Below, piece after piece: positions 41,690 through 50,449 of a stretch of DNA of 63,184 nt. The DNA is taken from contig CAKTEM010000015.1 in NCBI GenBank assembly GCA_934548045.1, positions 1 through 63,184 on the forward strand. Direction: 5' to 3'. The stretch is from an uncultured Faecalibacterium sp. (lineage in GTDB: Bacteria > Bacillota > Clostridia > Oscillospirales > Ruminococcaceae). How positions within the stretch are numbered: position 1 is the stretch's first letter; each line of letters opens with the position of its first letter. The position numbers and the translations under genes are program-made. The notes beneath the pieces were generated by a model. The model was given only the letters and a program-made list of their open reading frames with translations. It had not been told where the DNA came from and made no database searches.

Positions 41690-42127
41690 TCAGCAGACAG
41701 CACGGTGTGCTTCGATCGGCTCGATGACCGGCGGATGGATGCCTTCACGGTAATCCAAGTCGCCCTGATCCATGCCGCGCAGCAGCACTTCGGCGGTGGC
41801 AATGTTGGTCGCAATGGGTACGCTGTGCATATCGCACAGGCGGAGCAGATTCTGCTCGTTGGAGTTTCCGGTGTCCACCCGGAGGGGGTCACGGAAGAAC
41901 AACACCAAGTCGATCTCGTCGCAGGCAACACGGGCCGAGATCTGCTGGATGCCGCCCAGCTTGCCGGAGAGATAACAGTGGACCGGCAGGCCGGTGGCCT
42001 GTGCCAGCATCCGTCCGGTGGTACCGGTGGCAATGACCGTATTGCGCGAAAGGATCGCGCTGTAAGCAGTGCAGAATTGGAGCGCAAGCTCCTTGCGAGA
42101 ATCGTGTGCAAGAATGGCAATCGTCAT
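41690..42127 (-). CDS. mgsA: Methylglyoxal synthase
   Basis: A 145-residue MgsA that converts dihydroxyacetone phosphate to methylglyoxal and phosphate, bypassing lower glycolysis. The family features are AILAHDSRKELALQF (active-site His/Asp), ATGTTGRML, LSGKLGGIQQISARV and LVLFFRDPL. The start is ATG 42127 behind AAAGGAGAG; a longer frame lacks a site. It is monocistronic. Confidence 0.95.
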   Translation of the reverse strand: MTIAILAHDSRKELALQFCTAYSAILSRNTVIATGTTGRMLAQATGLPVHCYLSGKLGGIQQISARVACDEIDLVLFFRDPLRVDTGNSNEQNLLRLCDMHSVPIATNIATAEVLLRGMDQGDLDYREGIHPPVIEPIEAHRAVC

Positions 42128-42256
42128 ATCGCTCTCTCCTTTGTTCTCAGTATAGTGTTGTGTGTGGCGAATCATGCAGAACTGGTGTTCTGTGACAAAC
42201 AATTTTGAAGAAGTGATACACAAGTTATGAAATCGTTATCAACTTTTTCTACCATA

Positions 42257-42285
42257 GTTTTACCGCAGAACAATCAGAGAGTCAA
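42257..42285 (-). promoter_or_regulatory. Possible promoter of mgsA
   Basis: On the minus strand TTGACT (plus 42280-42285), a 17-base spacer and TAAAAC (plus 42257-42262), leaving a leader of about 120 bases. The AT-rich interval 42286-42441 shows no gene. Confidence 0.5.
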
Positions 42286-42441
42286 GAGATTTCTTGTTAT
42301 TTTTGCGAAAATATTCGACAAAAGTCTTACTTTATCCTTGTGAACAATAGGGAAAATTTGGATACAACACTTTTTCACAAATAAAAGCTTGACAAAAAAT
42401 AAGGACAGGTTGTAGTTGGTGCAAAAACAGTCCATCCCGAT

Positions 42442-42479
42442 AAAACAAAAGTGCAGGCTGACACAAAGCCAGCCTGCAC
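42442..42479 (-). terminator. Terminator of proC-proB-proA
   Basis: Arms GTGCAGGCTG (42451-42460) and CAGCCTGCAC (42470-42479). On the minus strand they are followed by TTTTGTTTTA. It lies 20 bases past the proA stop. Confidence 0.9.
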
Positions 42480-42498
42480 AAGAGAACGATTTGATTTT

Positions 42499-43761
42499 TT
42501 AGCGGATCTGTCCGTTGCCGTGGATGATGTACTTGTAGCTGCACAGCTCGCCCAAGCCCATCGGGCCGCGCGCATGGAGCTTCTGGGTCGAGATGCCCAT
42601 CTCGCAGCCTAAGCCAAACTCGCCGCCGTCGGTGAACCGGGTGGAGCAGTTGACATAGACTGCCGCGCTGTCAACTGCCGCCGTGAAGAGGTCGGCATGA
42701 GCAGGCGTCTCGGTCAGAATGGCCTCGCTGTGGCCGGTGGAATGTTCGGTGATGTGGCCAATGGCCTCTTCCACACTGTCCACGACCTTGACGGCCAGAA
42801 TGTAATCGAGGAATTCGGTGTCGAAGTCCTTCTCACCGGCAGGGGTGCCGTCGATGATGGCGGCGGCACGGGAGTCAAGACGAAGCTCGACCGGGTGCAG
42901 ACCTTTCGCAATGCGATCAGGGCCGAGACGCTTTGCCAGCTTGGGCAGGAACTCGACGGCGATGGCCGAATGGACAAGGCAGACCTCCTCGGCGTTGCAG
43001 ACGCTCGGGCGGCTGGCCTTGGCGTTCTCGATGATGTCCAGAGCTTTGTTCTGGTCGGCGGTGTCGTCGACAAAAATGTGGCAGATGCCGGTACCGGTCT
43101 GGATGCAGGGGACTTTTGCGTTCTCGACGCAGGCACGGATGAGTCCGGCACCGCCGCGCGGAATGAGCAGGTCGACATAGCCGACAGCGGTCATCAAAGC
43201 GTTAGCGGAAGCGTGGGTCGTATCCTCGATGAGGCAGACAGCCGTTTCCGGCAGGCCGGCGGCACGGATACCCTGACGCAGAGCTTCAACGATGGCATGG
43301 CTGGAACGCCACGCTTCCTTGCCGCAGCGAAGGATGCAGGCGTTGCCGCTCTTGAGTGCGAGGGCGGCGGCGTCGCTGGTGACATTCGGGCGGCTCTCGT
43401 AGATGATGGCGACGACGCCCATCGGCACAGCGGTCTTTTCGATGACGAGTCCGTTCGGGCGTTCGATGCGGCGAAGAACTTCGCCCACTGGGTCGGGCAG
43501 AGCGGCAACATCCCGGATGCCCTTTGCCATCGCGTTGATGCGGTCGGGCGTCAGGGCCAGACGGTCGAGCATGACCTCCGAGATATGGCCGCGAGCGGCG
43601 TCAAGGTCAGCGGCATTGGCTTCGAGGATGGCGGCCTGTGCCTCCGGGGAAGAGAGAGCGTCCGCCATCCCGAGCAGAGCCTTTTCACGGGTCGCGGAAT
43701 CCGCCAGAGCCAGCGTCTTTTTCGCGCTGCGAGCGACTTCGAGAATTTCCTGTGTTGTCAT
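42499..43761 (-). CDS. proA: Glutamate-5-semialdehyde dehydrogenase
   Basis: A 420-residue aldehyde dehydrogenase-fold enzyme that reduces glutamyl-5-phosphate with NADPH in proline synthesis. The family motifs are VAIIYESRPNVTSDAAALALKSGNACILRCGKEA, the catalytic Cys region (RPSVCNAEEVCLVH) and STRFTDGGEFGLGCEMGIST. It follows proB by one base and is the last gene of proC-proB-proA. Confidence 0.97.
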   Translation of the reverse strand: MTTQEILEVARSAKKTLALADSATREKALLGMADALSSPEAQAAILEANAADLDAARGHISEVMLDRLALTPDRINAMAKGIRDVAALPDPVGEVLRRIERPNGLVIEKTAVPMGVVAIIYESRPNVTSDAAALALKSGNACILRCGKEAWRSSHAIVEALRQGIRAAGLPETAVCLIEDTTHASANALMTAVGYVDLLIPRGGAGLIRACVENAKVPCIQTGTGICHIFVDDTADQNKALDIIENAKASRPSVCNAEEVCLVHSAIAVEFLPKLAKRLGPDRIAKGLHPVELRLDSRAAAIIDGTPAGEKDFDTEFLDYILAVKVVDSVEEAIGHITEHSTGHSEAILTETPAHADLFTAAVDSAAVYVNCSTRFTDGGEFGLGCEMGISTQKLHARGPMGLGELCSYKYIIHGNGQIR

Positions 43762-43762
43762 A

Positions 43763-44539
43763 TTAGTCCTCCTTGTGGCCTACGAAACGGGTGCCGGCAG
43801 ATTTCCCGGCGGCGATGTCGTAGAGCAGTTCCGGATGGGAGCCGTTTGCGATCACCATGTCGGCACCCTCGACCGTCACCATCTGGGCGGCGCGAAGCTT
43901 GGTGGACATGCCGCCGGTGCCGAGGGCAGAGCCTGCGCCGTCGGCCAGAGCCAGAACTTCGGGCGTGATCTCCTCGACTACCGGGAGGAGCTTTGCGTCC
44001 GGGTGGGTGTGAGGATTTGCGGTGTACAGGCCATCAATGTCGCTCAGCAGAACCAGCAGGTCGGCGTGTACGCAGCATGTAACGATGGCGGCAAGGGTAT
44101 CGTTGTCACCGATGGAAGTGATCTCATCGGTCGAAACGGTGTCGTTCTCGTTGATGATGGGCAGCGCGCCCAGTTCCAGCAGACGGGAGAGGGTGTTCTG
44201 GAAGTTGGCCCGGCGTCCGGCGTGCTCGACGTCCACTCCGGTCAACAGAATCTGCGCGACAGTGTGGTTGTAGGCGTTAAAGAGCCGGTCGTAGGTGTAC
44301 ATCAGTTCGCACTGGCCGACAGCGGCGCAGGCCTGCTTAGTGGACATGTCCTTCGGGCGTGCCGGGAGCGAGAGCTTGCCGACGCCCATACCGATGGCAC
44401 CGGAGGAAACGAGGATGACCTCGTGACCGGCGTTTTTCAGGTCGCTCAGGACTTTGACGAGTTCTTCGGTGTGGCGGATATTCAGCCGCCCGGTGGAGTG
44501 GGCCAGCGTGGAGGTGCCGACTTTGATGACGATGCGCAT
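43763..44539 (-). CDS. proB: Glutamate 5-kinase (short form, no PUA domain)
   Basis: A 258-residue amino-acid kinase that phosphorylates glutamate. Motifs include KVGTSTLAH, VSSGAIGMGVGKL, NENDTVSTDE and GTGGMSTKLRAAQ. At 258 residues it lacks the C-terminal PUA domain of E. coli ProB (about 367 residues). Feedback by proline may therefore differ. It starts three bases after proC ends. Confidence 0.96.
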   Translation of the reverse strand: MRIVIKVGTSTLAHSTGRLNIRHTEELVKVLSDLKNAGHEVILVSSGAIGMGVGKLSLPARPKDMSTKQACAAVGQCELMYTYDRLFNAYNHTVAQILLTGVDVEHAGRRANFQNTLSRLLELGALPIINENDTVSTDEITSIGDNDTLAAIVTCCVHADLLVLLSDIDGLYTANPHTHPDAKLLPVVEEITPEVLALADGAGSALGTGGMSTKLRAAQMVTVEGADMVIANGSHPELLYDIAAGKSAGTRFVGHKED

Positions 44540-44542
44540 AGA

Positions 44543-45349
44543 TTAATCCTTTCCCATTTCCTTTGTCTTATTGTAGGCGGCGAGGACGGCGTCCATCACG
44601 GCACCGCGGAAACCGTTCTCCTCGAGGACACGGACGCCCTGAATGGTGCTGCCGGATGGGCTGCACACGGCATCTTTCAGCTCGCCGGGATGCTTGCCGC
44701 TCTCGAGAACCAGCTTTGCGCTGCCGAGGACCATCTGTGCGGCGTACTCCTGTGCCTTGGCACGAGGCAGGCCGCAGGCAACGCCGCCGTCGGCCAGTGC
44801 CTCGATGAACTGATAGACCCATGCCGGGCCGCAGCCGGAAACACAGCTTGCGGCGTCCATCATGCTCTCGGCGACTGCATCCAATCGGCCGGCCGGAGCC
44901 ATCAGCTTGAGGAATTCTTCCTCTTCCTCGGCGGTGACATTGCTGGAGCAATACTGGATCATGCCGGCACCGACCGAAGCAGGGGTGTTCGGCATGATGC
45001 GGATGACGGGGTAATCTTCACCGGCCATCTCCTGGATCCGGGAGATGGGCAGACCAGCGGCCATGCTGCACAGGATGAAGCGGTTCGGACGCTCGGCCAG
45101 CGTGAACTTGAGAGGCTCGAGCATGGCTTCCATCATCTGCGGCTTGACCGCCAAGAAGATGAGGTCACAGCGGCCTGTCACCTCGTCGTTGACGGTGGTG
45201 TTGCAGCCCAGCTCTGCGGCCAGTGCTTCCGCCTTTGCAGCGGTGCGGTTCGCGAGATAGACATTCTGAGGGTCGGTCGCCTTGCAGACGGCACGGGCGA
45301 TGGCACCGCCCATGTTGCCGCAGCCTAAAAAACCAATCGTTTGGATCAT
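44543..45349 (-). CDS. proC: Pyrroline-5-carboxylate reductase
   Basis: A 268-residue ProC that makes proline with NAD(P)H. It starts with the Rossmann motif TIGFLGCGNMGGAIARAV. It has MPNTPASVGAGM and the C-terminal DAASCVSGCGPAWVYQFIEALADGGVACGLPRAKA dimer region. As first gene of the operon it reads from AAGAAGG near 45357. With ProB and ProA it gives a complete glutamate-to-proline path. Confidence 0.97.
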   Translation of the reverse strand: MIQTIGFLGCGNMGGAIARAVCKATDPQNVYLANRTAAKAEALAAELGCNTTVNDEVTGRCDLIFLAVKPQMMEAMLEPLKFTLAERPNRFILCSMAAGLPISRIQEMAGEDYPVIRIMPNTPASVGAGMIQYCSSNVTAEEEEEFLKLMAPAGRLDAVAESMMDAASCVSGCGPAWVYQFIEALADGGVACGLPRAKAQEYAAQMVLGSAKLVLESGKHPGELKDAVCSPSGSTIQGVRVLEENGFRGAVMDAVLAAYNKTKEMGKD

Positions 45350-45477
45350 ATCAATACCTTCTTTCTAAAGGATAAGTGGTAAGGTGAGAAAACGCAGTCC
45401 GCGTTTCTTTCATTCTAAGCACAGCAGGCGAGAAAATCAAGGGCTGAGAGGAAAACTTTATTAAATTAAAGTTCCTA

Positions 45478-45506
45478 TTGACAACCGCTGACGGAATTTT
45501 TATAAT
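45478..45506 (+). promoter_or_regulatory. Promoter of the ATP-grasp gene cluster
   Basis: Perfect TTGACA (45478-45483), a 17-base spacer and perfect TATAAT (45501-45506). It is one of the best promoters of the window. Confidence 0.92.
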
Positions 45507-45515
45507 GAAAACAGG

Positions 45516-45565
45516 AAAAGGCAACGGAGCCCACAGGGGGTTCTGTGGCCTTTTTCTTTTTGTCC
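45516..45565 (+). terminator. Leader terminator between the promoter and the ATP-grasp gene
   Basis: AAAAGG (45516-45521) pairs with CCTTTT (45549-45554), and CCACAG (45531-45536) with CTGTGG (45543-45548), leaving a nine-base bulge. The stem runs into TTTTTCTTTTT. It starts within a few bases of the expected transcription start and lies about 100 bases before the first gene. Transcription would therefore stop unless the hairpin is overcome. Confidence 0.75.
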
Positions 45566-45660
45566 CGGAAAAACCGGCGGTTTGGGTCAGTAAGGGAAAG
45601 GCTGACGGACCGGAAGTTCCGGGAAAGTGAGCAAAATCCAGAATAAAAGAGGGGAAATCC

Positions 45661-46974
45661 ATGGATCAATTGGTAAAACATCAGCAGACCATCAACGACC
45701 AGCTGGCACGGTATGGTGTCAAGTTCGGCCTGTACAAAAACGGCGTCTTTCAGGAGCGGTTGTTCCCGTTCGACCCACTGCCCCGTGTCATCCCGGCGCA
45801 GGAGTTTGAAAAGCTGAACAAAGGTCTGGTCCAGCGCGTCAACGCATTGAACCTGTTCCTGAAGGATGTCTACGGCGAAAAGAAGATCATCAAGGACGGC
45901 ATCGTGCCGGAAGATTTTGTCTTTGCCGGGAGCGGATATCTGCCGCAGTGCGAGGGTTTTGTGCCGCCGAAAGGCGTGTACAGCCATATTTCGGGCATCG
46001 ACCTCGTGCAGGCAAAGGACGGCAGCTGGTTCATCTTGGAAGACAACCTGCGCATCCCGAGCGGCGCGTCCTATCCGCTCATCGCCCGGGAACTCTGCCG
46101 CCGATGCAGCCCGGAGACGTTCAGCGACAACTCCATCGTGGACAACCGCAATTATGCAAAGCTGCTGAAAAAGACGATGGATTCGGTCAACACCGGCGGC
46201 ATCAATGTCGTGTTCACGCCGGGCCGGTACAATGCCGCCTATTTCGAGCATAGCTATCTGGCCGAAAAGACCGGAGCAGTGCTGGCCGAGTGCGGCGACC
46301 TGTGCGTGGAAAACAATCATGTTTACCTGAAGACCGTCCACGGAAAGGAACGGGTGGGTGCCATCTATCGGCGCATCAGCGACGAATATCTTGACCCTCT
46401 CTGTTTCAAGCCGGAAAGCCTTATCGGCATCCCGGGTGTGATGGACGCTTACCGTGCCGGAAACGTCGCGCTGCTGAACGCGCCGGGCAACGGTGTGGCC
46501 GACGACAAGGGCATCTATTACTTCGTGCCAAAGATGATCCAGTACTATCTGGGCGAGGAACCCATTCTGCAGAACGCGCCGACTTATCTGCCGTTCTACG
46601 AGGAAGACCGGAAGTATGTGCTGGAACATTTGGAGACGCTGGTCGTCAAGGATGTCGCCGAGGCCGGCGGTTACGGTGTGGTGTTTGGCCGCGACCTGAC
46701 AAAGAAACAGCTGGAAGATTTCCGCACGACCATCCAGAACGAACCCCGGCGGTTCATCGCGCAGGAGGTCATCGACTTCCTCGATCTGCCCATTATGGAA
46801 GGCAACGAGAAAGTCCTGCGGAAAGCAGACCTGCGCGCGTTCGTGCTGAGCCGCGGCGACGATACCGAGGTATGGGCCAGCGGCCTGACCCGGTTCTCGC
46901 GCAATCCGGACAGTTTTGTCGTCAACAGCTCGCAAGGAGGAGGTTTTAAAGACACATGGGTATTATCTCGCTGA
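45661..46974 (+). CDS. Circularly permuted ATP-grasp protein
   Basis: A 437-residue protein of the circularly permuted ATP-grasp type (CP_ATPgrasp, former DUF404/DUF407). It shows the typical FTPGRYNAAYFEHSYLAEKTGAVLAECGDL segment, GAIYRRISDEYLDPLCF, and EAGGYGVVFGRDLTKKQLE. ATP-grasp enzymes form carboxylate-amine bonds through acyl phosphates. For this subfamily the substrates are unknown; peptide or amide synthesis is predicted from its neighbours. The start is ATG 45661 behind AGAGGGG. It overlaps the alpha-E gene by 19 bases. Confidence 0.92.
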   Translation: MDQLVKHQQTINDQLARYGVKFGLYKNGVFQERLFPFDPLPRVIPAQEFEKLNKGLVQRVNALNLFLKDVYGEKKIIKDGIVPEDFVFAGSGYLPQCEGFVPPKGVYSHISGIDLVQAKDGSWFILEDNLRIPSGASYPLIARELCRRCSPETFSDNSIVDNRNYAKLLKKTMDSVNTGGINVVFTPGRYNAAYFEHSYLAEKTGAVLAECGDLCVENNHVYLKTVHGKERVGAIYRRISDEYLDPLCFKPESLIGIPGVMDAYRAGNVALLNAPGNGVADDKGIYYFVPKMIQYYLGEEPILQNAPTYLPFYEEDRKYVLEHLETLVVKDVAEAGGYGVVFGRDLTKKQLEDFRTTIQNEPRRFIAQEVIDFLDLPIMEGNEKVLRKADLRAFVLSRGDDTEVWASGLTRFSRNPDSFVVNSSQGGGFKDTWVLSR

Positions 46975-47636
46975 ACAAGGCCAGCCGCCTGTACTGGCTG
47001 GGCCGCTATTCCGAACGGGTCTATACCGGCCTGAAAGAAGTCAAACCCATTTATGATTCCAGTGTGGACGGCAGTGAAGCCGACTTTACATCGTACTGCC
47101 GAAAGCTTGGCGTGCCGTGCGACTATCAGAACACGGCGGATTTCTGCAAACGGTACTTTTTTGACCGGAACAACCCGAATTCTCTCGCGGCGAGTCTGGT
47201 CTACGCCTACGATAACGCCATCGTCCTGCGCGATACGCTGACGACCGATACCTTATCTTATATCTTCATGGCCATCAGCGCGATGGAAAAGGCGTCGGGA
47301 AGCGATACGCCGGGCGTGCAGCTCCAGTGGGTGCTGGACGATATTCTGGCGTTCCGGGGCAGCTGTGAGGAAACCATTTACGACGAAGAGATCCGCAGTA
47401 TGATAAAACTGGGTGTCAGCGTCGAGCGCGTGGACATCTATCTCCGCCTTGGCGAGGAGCCGGAGAAGACTCGCCGGGAGTTCGAGCGGCTGTTCAACCG
47501 ACTGTACAAGACCCAGCTGCAGCCGGATAAGCGGCGGCTGGAATTTCTGGTGGACGCCATTCTGGACAGCTCCAAGCCGGACGCAACGTCGTATGAGATG
47601 GTCGGAGCACTGGAAGGATTGTTTCTCGACCTGTAA
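46956..47636 (+). CDS. Alpha-E domain protein
   Basis: A 226-residue all-helical protein (former DUF403). It opens with the diagnostic NKASRLYWLGRYSERVYTGL and keeps conserved Glu and Arg residues through several helices. Family members nearly always accompany circularly permuted ATP-grasp proteins and transglutaminases. Their biochemical role is unknown. Its strong AAGGAGGAGG site lies inside the ATP-grasp gene end, so the two are coupled. Confidence 0.92.
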   Translation: MGIISLNKASRLYWLGRYSERVYTGLKEVKPIYDSSVDGSEADFTSYCRKLGVPCDYQNTADFCKRYFFDRNNPNSLAASLVYAYDNAIVLRDTLTTDTLSYIFMAISAMEKASGSDTPGVQLQWVLDDILAFRGSCEETIYDEEIRSMIKLGVSVERVDIYLRLGEEPEKTRREFERLFNRLYKTQLQPDKRRLEFLVDAILDSSKPDATSYEMVGALEGLFLDL

Positions 47637-47708
47637 CAGGAGCGAAAGCTCTGCACAACGCTTCGCAGATGTGGTACAATAGACAAAAACCAATGCGCGA
47701 GGGAATGT

Positions 47709-48488
47709 ATGACAGAACTGGAATTTGAATTTCGGACAGAGCTTGCCTTTTCGGAGCCGGTCCGGGAACATGTGTTTTCGCTCCACTGTCTTCCACGGGA
47801 AGATGAGGAACAGCAGCTTCAGGCTTACGGCGTCCGTCTGGAACCGGCCGCAGGGTACGAGATGCGGCGTGACGGTTTCGGGAATTGGCTGGTATGCGGT
47901 TCCTGTCCGGAGCCGCACGAGACATTCGTTTACTGCACGCATGGCATCGTCCGGGTCGACCGGGCCCGGCGGACGACCGAAGAGGTGAACCCGGTGCTGC
48001 GCTGTCCGACGCCGCTGACGATACCGGAAGACGCCATCCGCGCGCTCTGGGAATCGCTTCCGCTGGCGGAAAAAACGCCATGGGAACAGGCAGCTCTGCT
48101 GAATCAGGCGGCCGCAGACGCGCTGACGTATCGCTCCGGCACGACCGGCGTAAAGACCAGCGCGGCCGAAGCGTTGAAAACAGGAGAAGGGGTCTGTCAG
48201 GATTACGCCCACCTGCTGTTGTCGCTGGCGCGGTTGTCCGGTTTCGGCGCGCGGTATTGCATGGGCCTGATCCCCGGAGAAGGTGCCACCCACGCATGGG
48301 CGGAGTTGGCTCTGCCGGATGGCTGGTACGGATTTGACCCGGCGAATCACTGGGCGGCGGATGAAACCTATCTGCGATTTGCCGTCGGCAGGGATGCTTC
48401 GGACTGCTTGGCGGAACGAGGTGTTTTCCGTGGAATGGCTGCGCAGACGATGAACATTCAAATGAGGCTTAGGGAAAGAGAACGTTGA
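47709..48488 (+). CDS. Transglutaminase-like cysteine peptidase/transferase
   Basis: A 259-residue protein with an N-terminal beta domain (residues 1-90) and a transglutaminase core. The catalytic Cys lies in GEGVCQDYAHLL, the His in EGATHAWAEL and the Asp in YGFDPANHW. Such proteins hydrolyse or exchange amide bonds. There is no signal peptide, so it is cytoplasmic. A TACAAT box at 47675-47680 may give it a separate weak promoter. It completes the ATP-grasp/alpha-E/transglutaminase set. Confidence 0.92.
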   Translation: MTELEFEFRTELAFSEPVREHVFSLHCLPREDEEQQLQAYGVRLEPAAGYEMRRDGFGNWLVCGSCPEPHETFVYCTHGIVRVDRARRTTEEVNPVLRCPTPLTIPEDAIRALWESLPLAEKTPWEQAALLNQAAADALTYRSGTTGVKTSAAEALKTGEGVCQDYAHLLLSLARLSGFGARYCMGLIPGEGATHAWAELALPDGWYGFDPANHWAADETYLRFAVGRDASDCLAERGVFRGMAAQTMNIQMRLRERER

Positions 48489-48509
48489 GACGTTAAAAGG
48501 ATAAGAAGT

Positions 48510-49442
48510 ATGGAACAAACGGTGGCAAGCGTTTCGCTTGCGGTACATGAAAAGCTGGAACTGAAAAAGAACCGTCTTTCGCCGCTGCCCGGCAAAGACA
48601 AGGGAAAACGCATCTGTGTCGTGACCGGTGTGCATGGCGACGAACTGGAAGGACAGTATGTGGTCTACCTGCTCAATCGGAAGATCCAGGCACATCCGGA
48701 ACTGTTGACCGGCACGGTGGACATCTATCCGGCCATCAATCCGCTGGGTATCAATACCATCCAGCGCGGCATCCCTCTGTTCGATCTGGATATGAACCGT
48801 ATTTTCCCGGGCAATACCAACGGCCCGATGGCAGAATATTACGCCCACGAGGTCGTGGAGGATATGAAGGGTGCGGATATCGCGATCGACATCCATGCTT
48901 CAAATATCTACCTGCGCGAACTGCCGCAGGTGCGCATCTCGGAAGAGACGGCTCCTGCGCTGGTGCCATTGGCAAAAGAGCTGAACGTCGATTTTGTCTG
49001 GATCCACGCGGCGGCAACAGTTCTGGAAAGCACGCTGGCGCACAGTCTGAACATCATCGGCACCAATTGTCTGGTCGTGGAGATGGGCGTCGGTATGCGT
49101 CTGACGCCGAGCTACGGCGAGCAGCTGGCGGATGGCATCCTGAACCTGATGCGCAGTCAGGGCATGTGGGAAGGGGAGACCATCACGCCGCGCAAGCCCA
49201 TCGTCAGCAAGGACGAGGTGGCGTTTATCAATGCAGACAAGGCCGGCATCTTTATCCCCAGCGTGGAGCATAACGGCATGGTGAAAAAGGGGCAGGAGCT
49301 GGCGGTCATCGCCGACCCGTTGACCGGCGAGGTGCGTCAGACCCTGATGGCACCGGCGGACGGTCTGCTCTTCACCCTGCGCGAGTACCCGGTCGTTTAT
49401 CCGGGCAGCCTGCTGGCACGAATTCTGACGGGAGGGTTCTGA
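48510..49442 (+). CDS. AstE/AspA-type zinc hydrolase, apparently active
   Basis: A 310-residue member of the succinylglutamate desuccinylase/aspartoacylase family (M14-like). The zinc motif GVHGDELEG gives His and Glu ligands, and DIHASN the third His. DLDMNRIFPGN binds the substrate carboxylate. VVEMGVGMR offers the catalytic Glu. A C-terminal beta domain (residues 225-310) follows. It should cleave an N-acyl or amide bond of an amino-acid conjugate. It follows the transglutaminase gene by 21 bases, so it probably works on the cluster product. Confidence 0.85.
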   Translation: MEQTVASVSLAVHEKLELKKNRLSPLPGKDKGKRICVVTGVHGDELEGQYVVYLLNRKIQAHPELLTGTVDIYPAINPLGINTIQRGIPLFDLDMNRIFPGNTNGPMAEYYAHEVVEDMKGADIAIDIHASNIYLRELPQVRISEETAPALVPLAKELNVDFVWIHAAATVLESTLAHSLNIIGTNCLVVEMGVGMRLTPSYGEQLADGILNLMRSQGMWEGETITPRKPIVSKDEVAFINADKAGIFIPSVEHNGMVKKGQELAVIADPLTGEVRQTLMAPADGLLFTLREYPVVYPGSLLARILTGGF

Positions 49443-49443
49443 G

Positions 49444-50388
49444 ATGAAACAGGAAGTTCTTTATACTTTGGAGACGCCCTACCGTCAGAAGTTTGAGATC
49501 GAGGGGTTCCGGTTCGGCAGTGGCGAAAAGGCCTGCGCTGTCGTGGCAGGTGTCCGAGGCAACGAGGTGCAGCAGATGTACGTCTGCGCTCTGCTGGTGC
49601 AGAAACTGCGCAAGCTCGAGGAGATGGGCGCGATTTCGGCAGATAACGAGATTCTGGTCATGCCGTGCGTCAACCACTTCTCGATGAACGTCGGCAGCCG
49701 GTTCTGGGCGATGGACAAGACCGACATCAACCGGATGTTTCCGGGATACGATCAGGGCGAGACGACCCAGCGCATCGCGGCGGCTCTGTTTGAGGCGGTG
49801 CAGGGGTACAAGTATGGCATCCATTTCGCGTCCTTCTACCTGCCCGGCGACTTTGTGCCGCATGTCCGCATCATAAACACCGGCTACCAAAGCCCCAGTC
49901 TGGGAAATCTGTTCGGCCTGCCCTATGTCGTCATGCGTGACCCACAGCCCATTGATACCACGACCCTGAACTACAACTGGCAGATCTGGGAGACGAACGC
50001 GTTCAGCATCTACACCAAGGAAACGGACGAGATCGACGAGCGGAGTGCGCAGCAGGCGGTGGCTGCTGTTCTGCGCTACCTCAGTCGGGTGGGTGTCCTC
50101 AAGTACAACTGCCACAACGGTTATCTGGCAACTGTCGTGCAGGAGAACGAGCTGGAAAATGTTCTAACGCCAGCCGGAGGAATTTTCCGGCGGTTCGTGG
50201 AGCCGGGCGAAGAGGTGGAGTACGGGCAAAAGCTCGGCGTCATCCTTGAACCGTTCACCGCAGATGTGGAGGCGGAGATTCTCTGCCCGACCAGCGGCGT
50301 GGTCTTTTTCGCGATGAAAAAGCCGCTGGCGACCGAACACGAGGTTGCCTTCAAAATCATCCGGCGGCTGCACGGCGGACAGGAATAA
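49444..50388 (+). CDS. AstE/AspA-type paralog with altered zinc site
   Basis: A 314-residue paralog of the preceding hydrolase, starting one base after its stop. The overall pattern is kept (DKTDINRMFPGYDQG, then YGIHFASFYLP). The first metal motif reads GVRGNEVQQ: the His ligand is Arg. The Asp before the third ligand is Gly (GIH for DIH), and the usual catalytic Glu position is uncertain. It may be an inactive partner that pairs with the active enzyme, or have changed chemistry. Confidence 0.8.
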   Translation: MKQEVLYTLETPYRQKFEIEGFRFGSGEKACAVVAGVRGNEVQQMYVCALLVQKLRKLEEMGAISADNEILVMPCVNHFSMNVGSRFWAMDKTDINRMFPGYDQGETTQRIAAALFEAVQGYKYGIHFASFYLPGDFVPHVRIINTGYQSPSLGNLFGLPYVVMRDPQPIDTTTLNYNWQIWETNAFSIYTKETDEIDERSAQQAVAAVLRYLSRVGVLKYNCHNGYLATVVQENELENVLTPAGGIFRRFVEPGEEVEYGQKLGVILEPFTADVEAEILCPTSGVVFFAMKKPLATEHEVAFKIIRRLHGGQE

Positions 50389-50449
50389 CGAAAAAGTTTC
50401 GCTTTTGGACTGCGTAACAAAAAATTCATCGAAAGGATTCAAATTTCAC

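Noticed and set aside
42336..42375. TTGTGA and TTCACAA halves before mgsA as a Rex or CRP site
   Set aside because: The halves are more than 30 bases apart, so they do not form a real operator.
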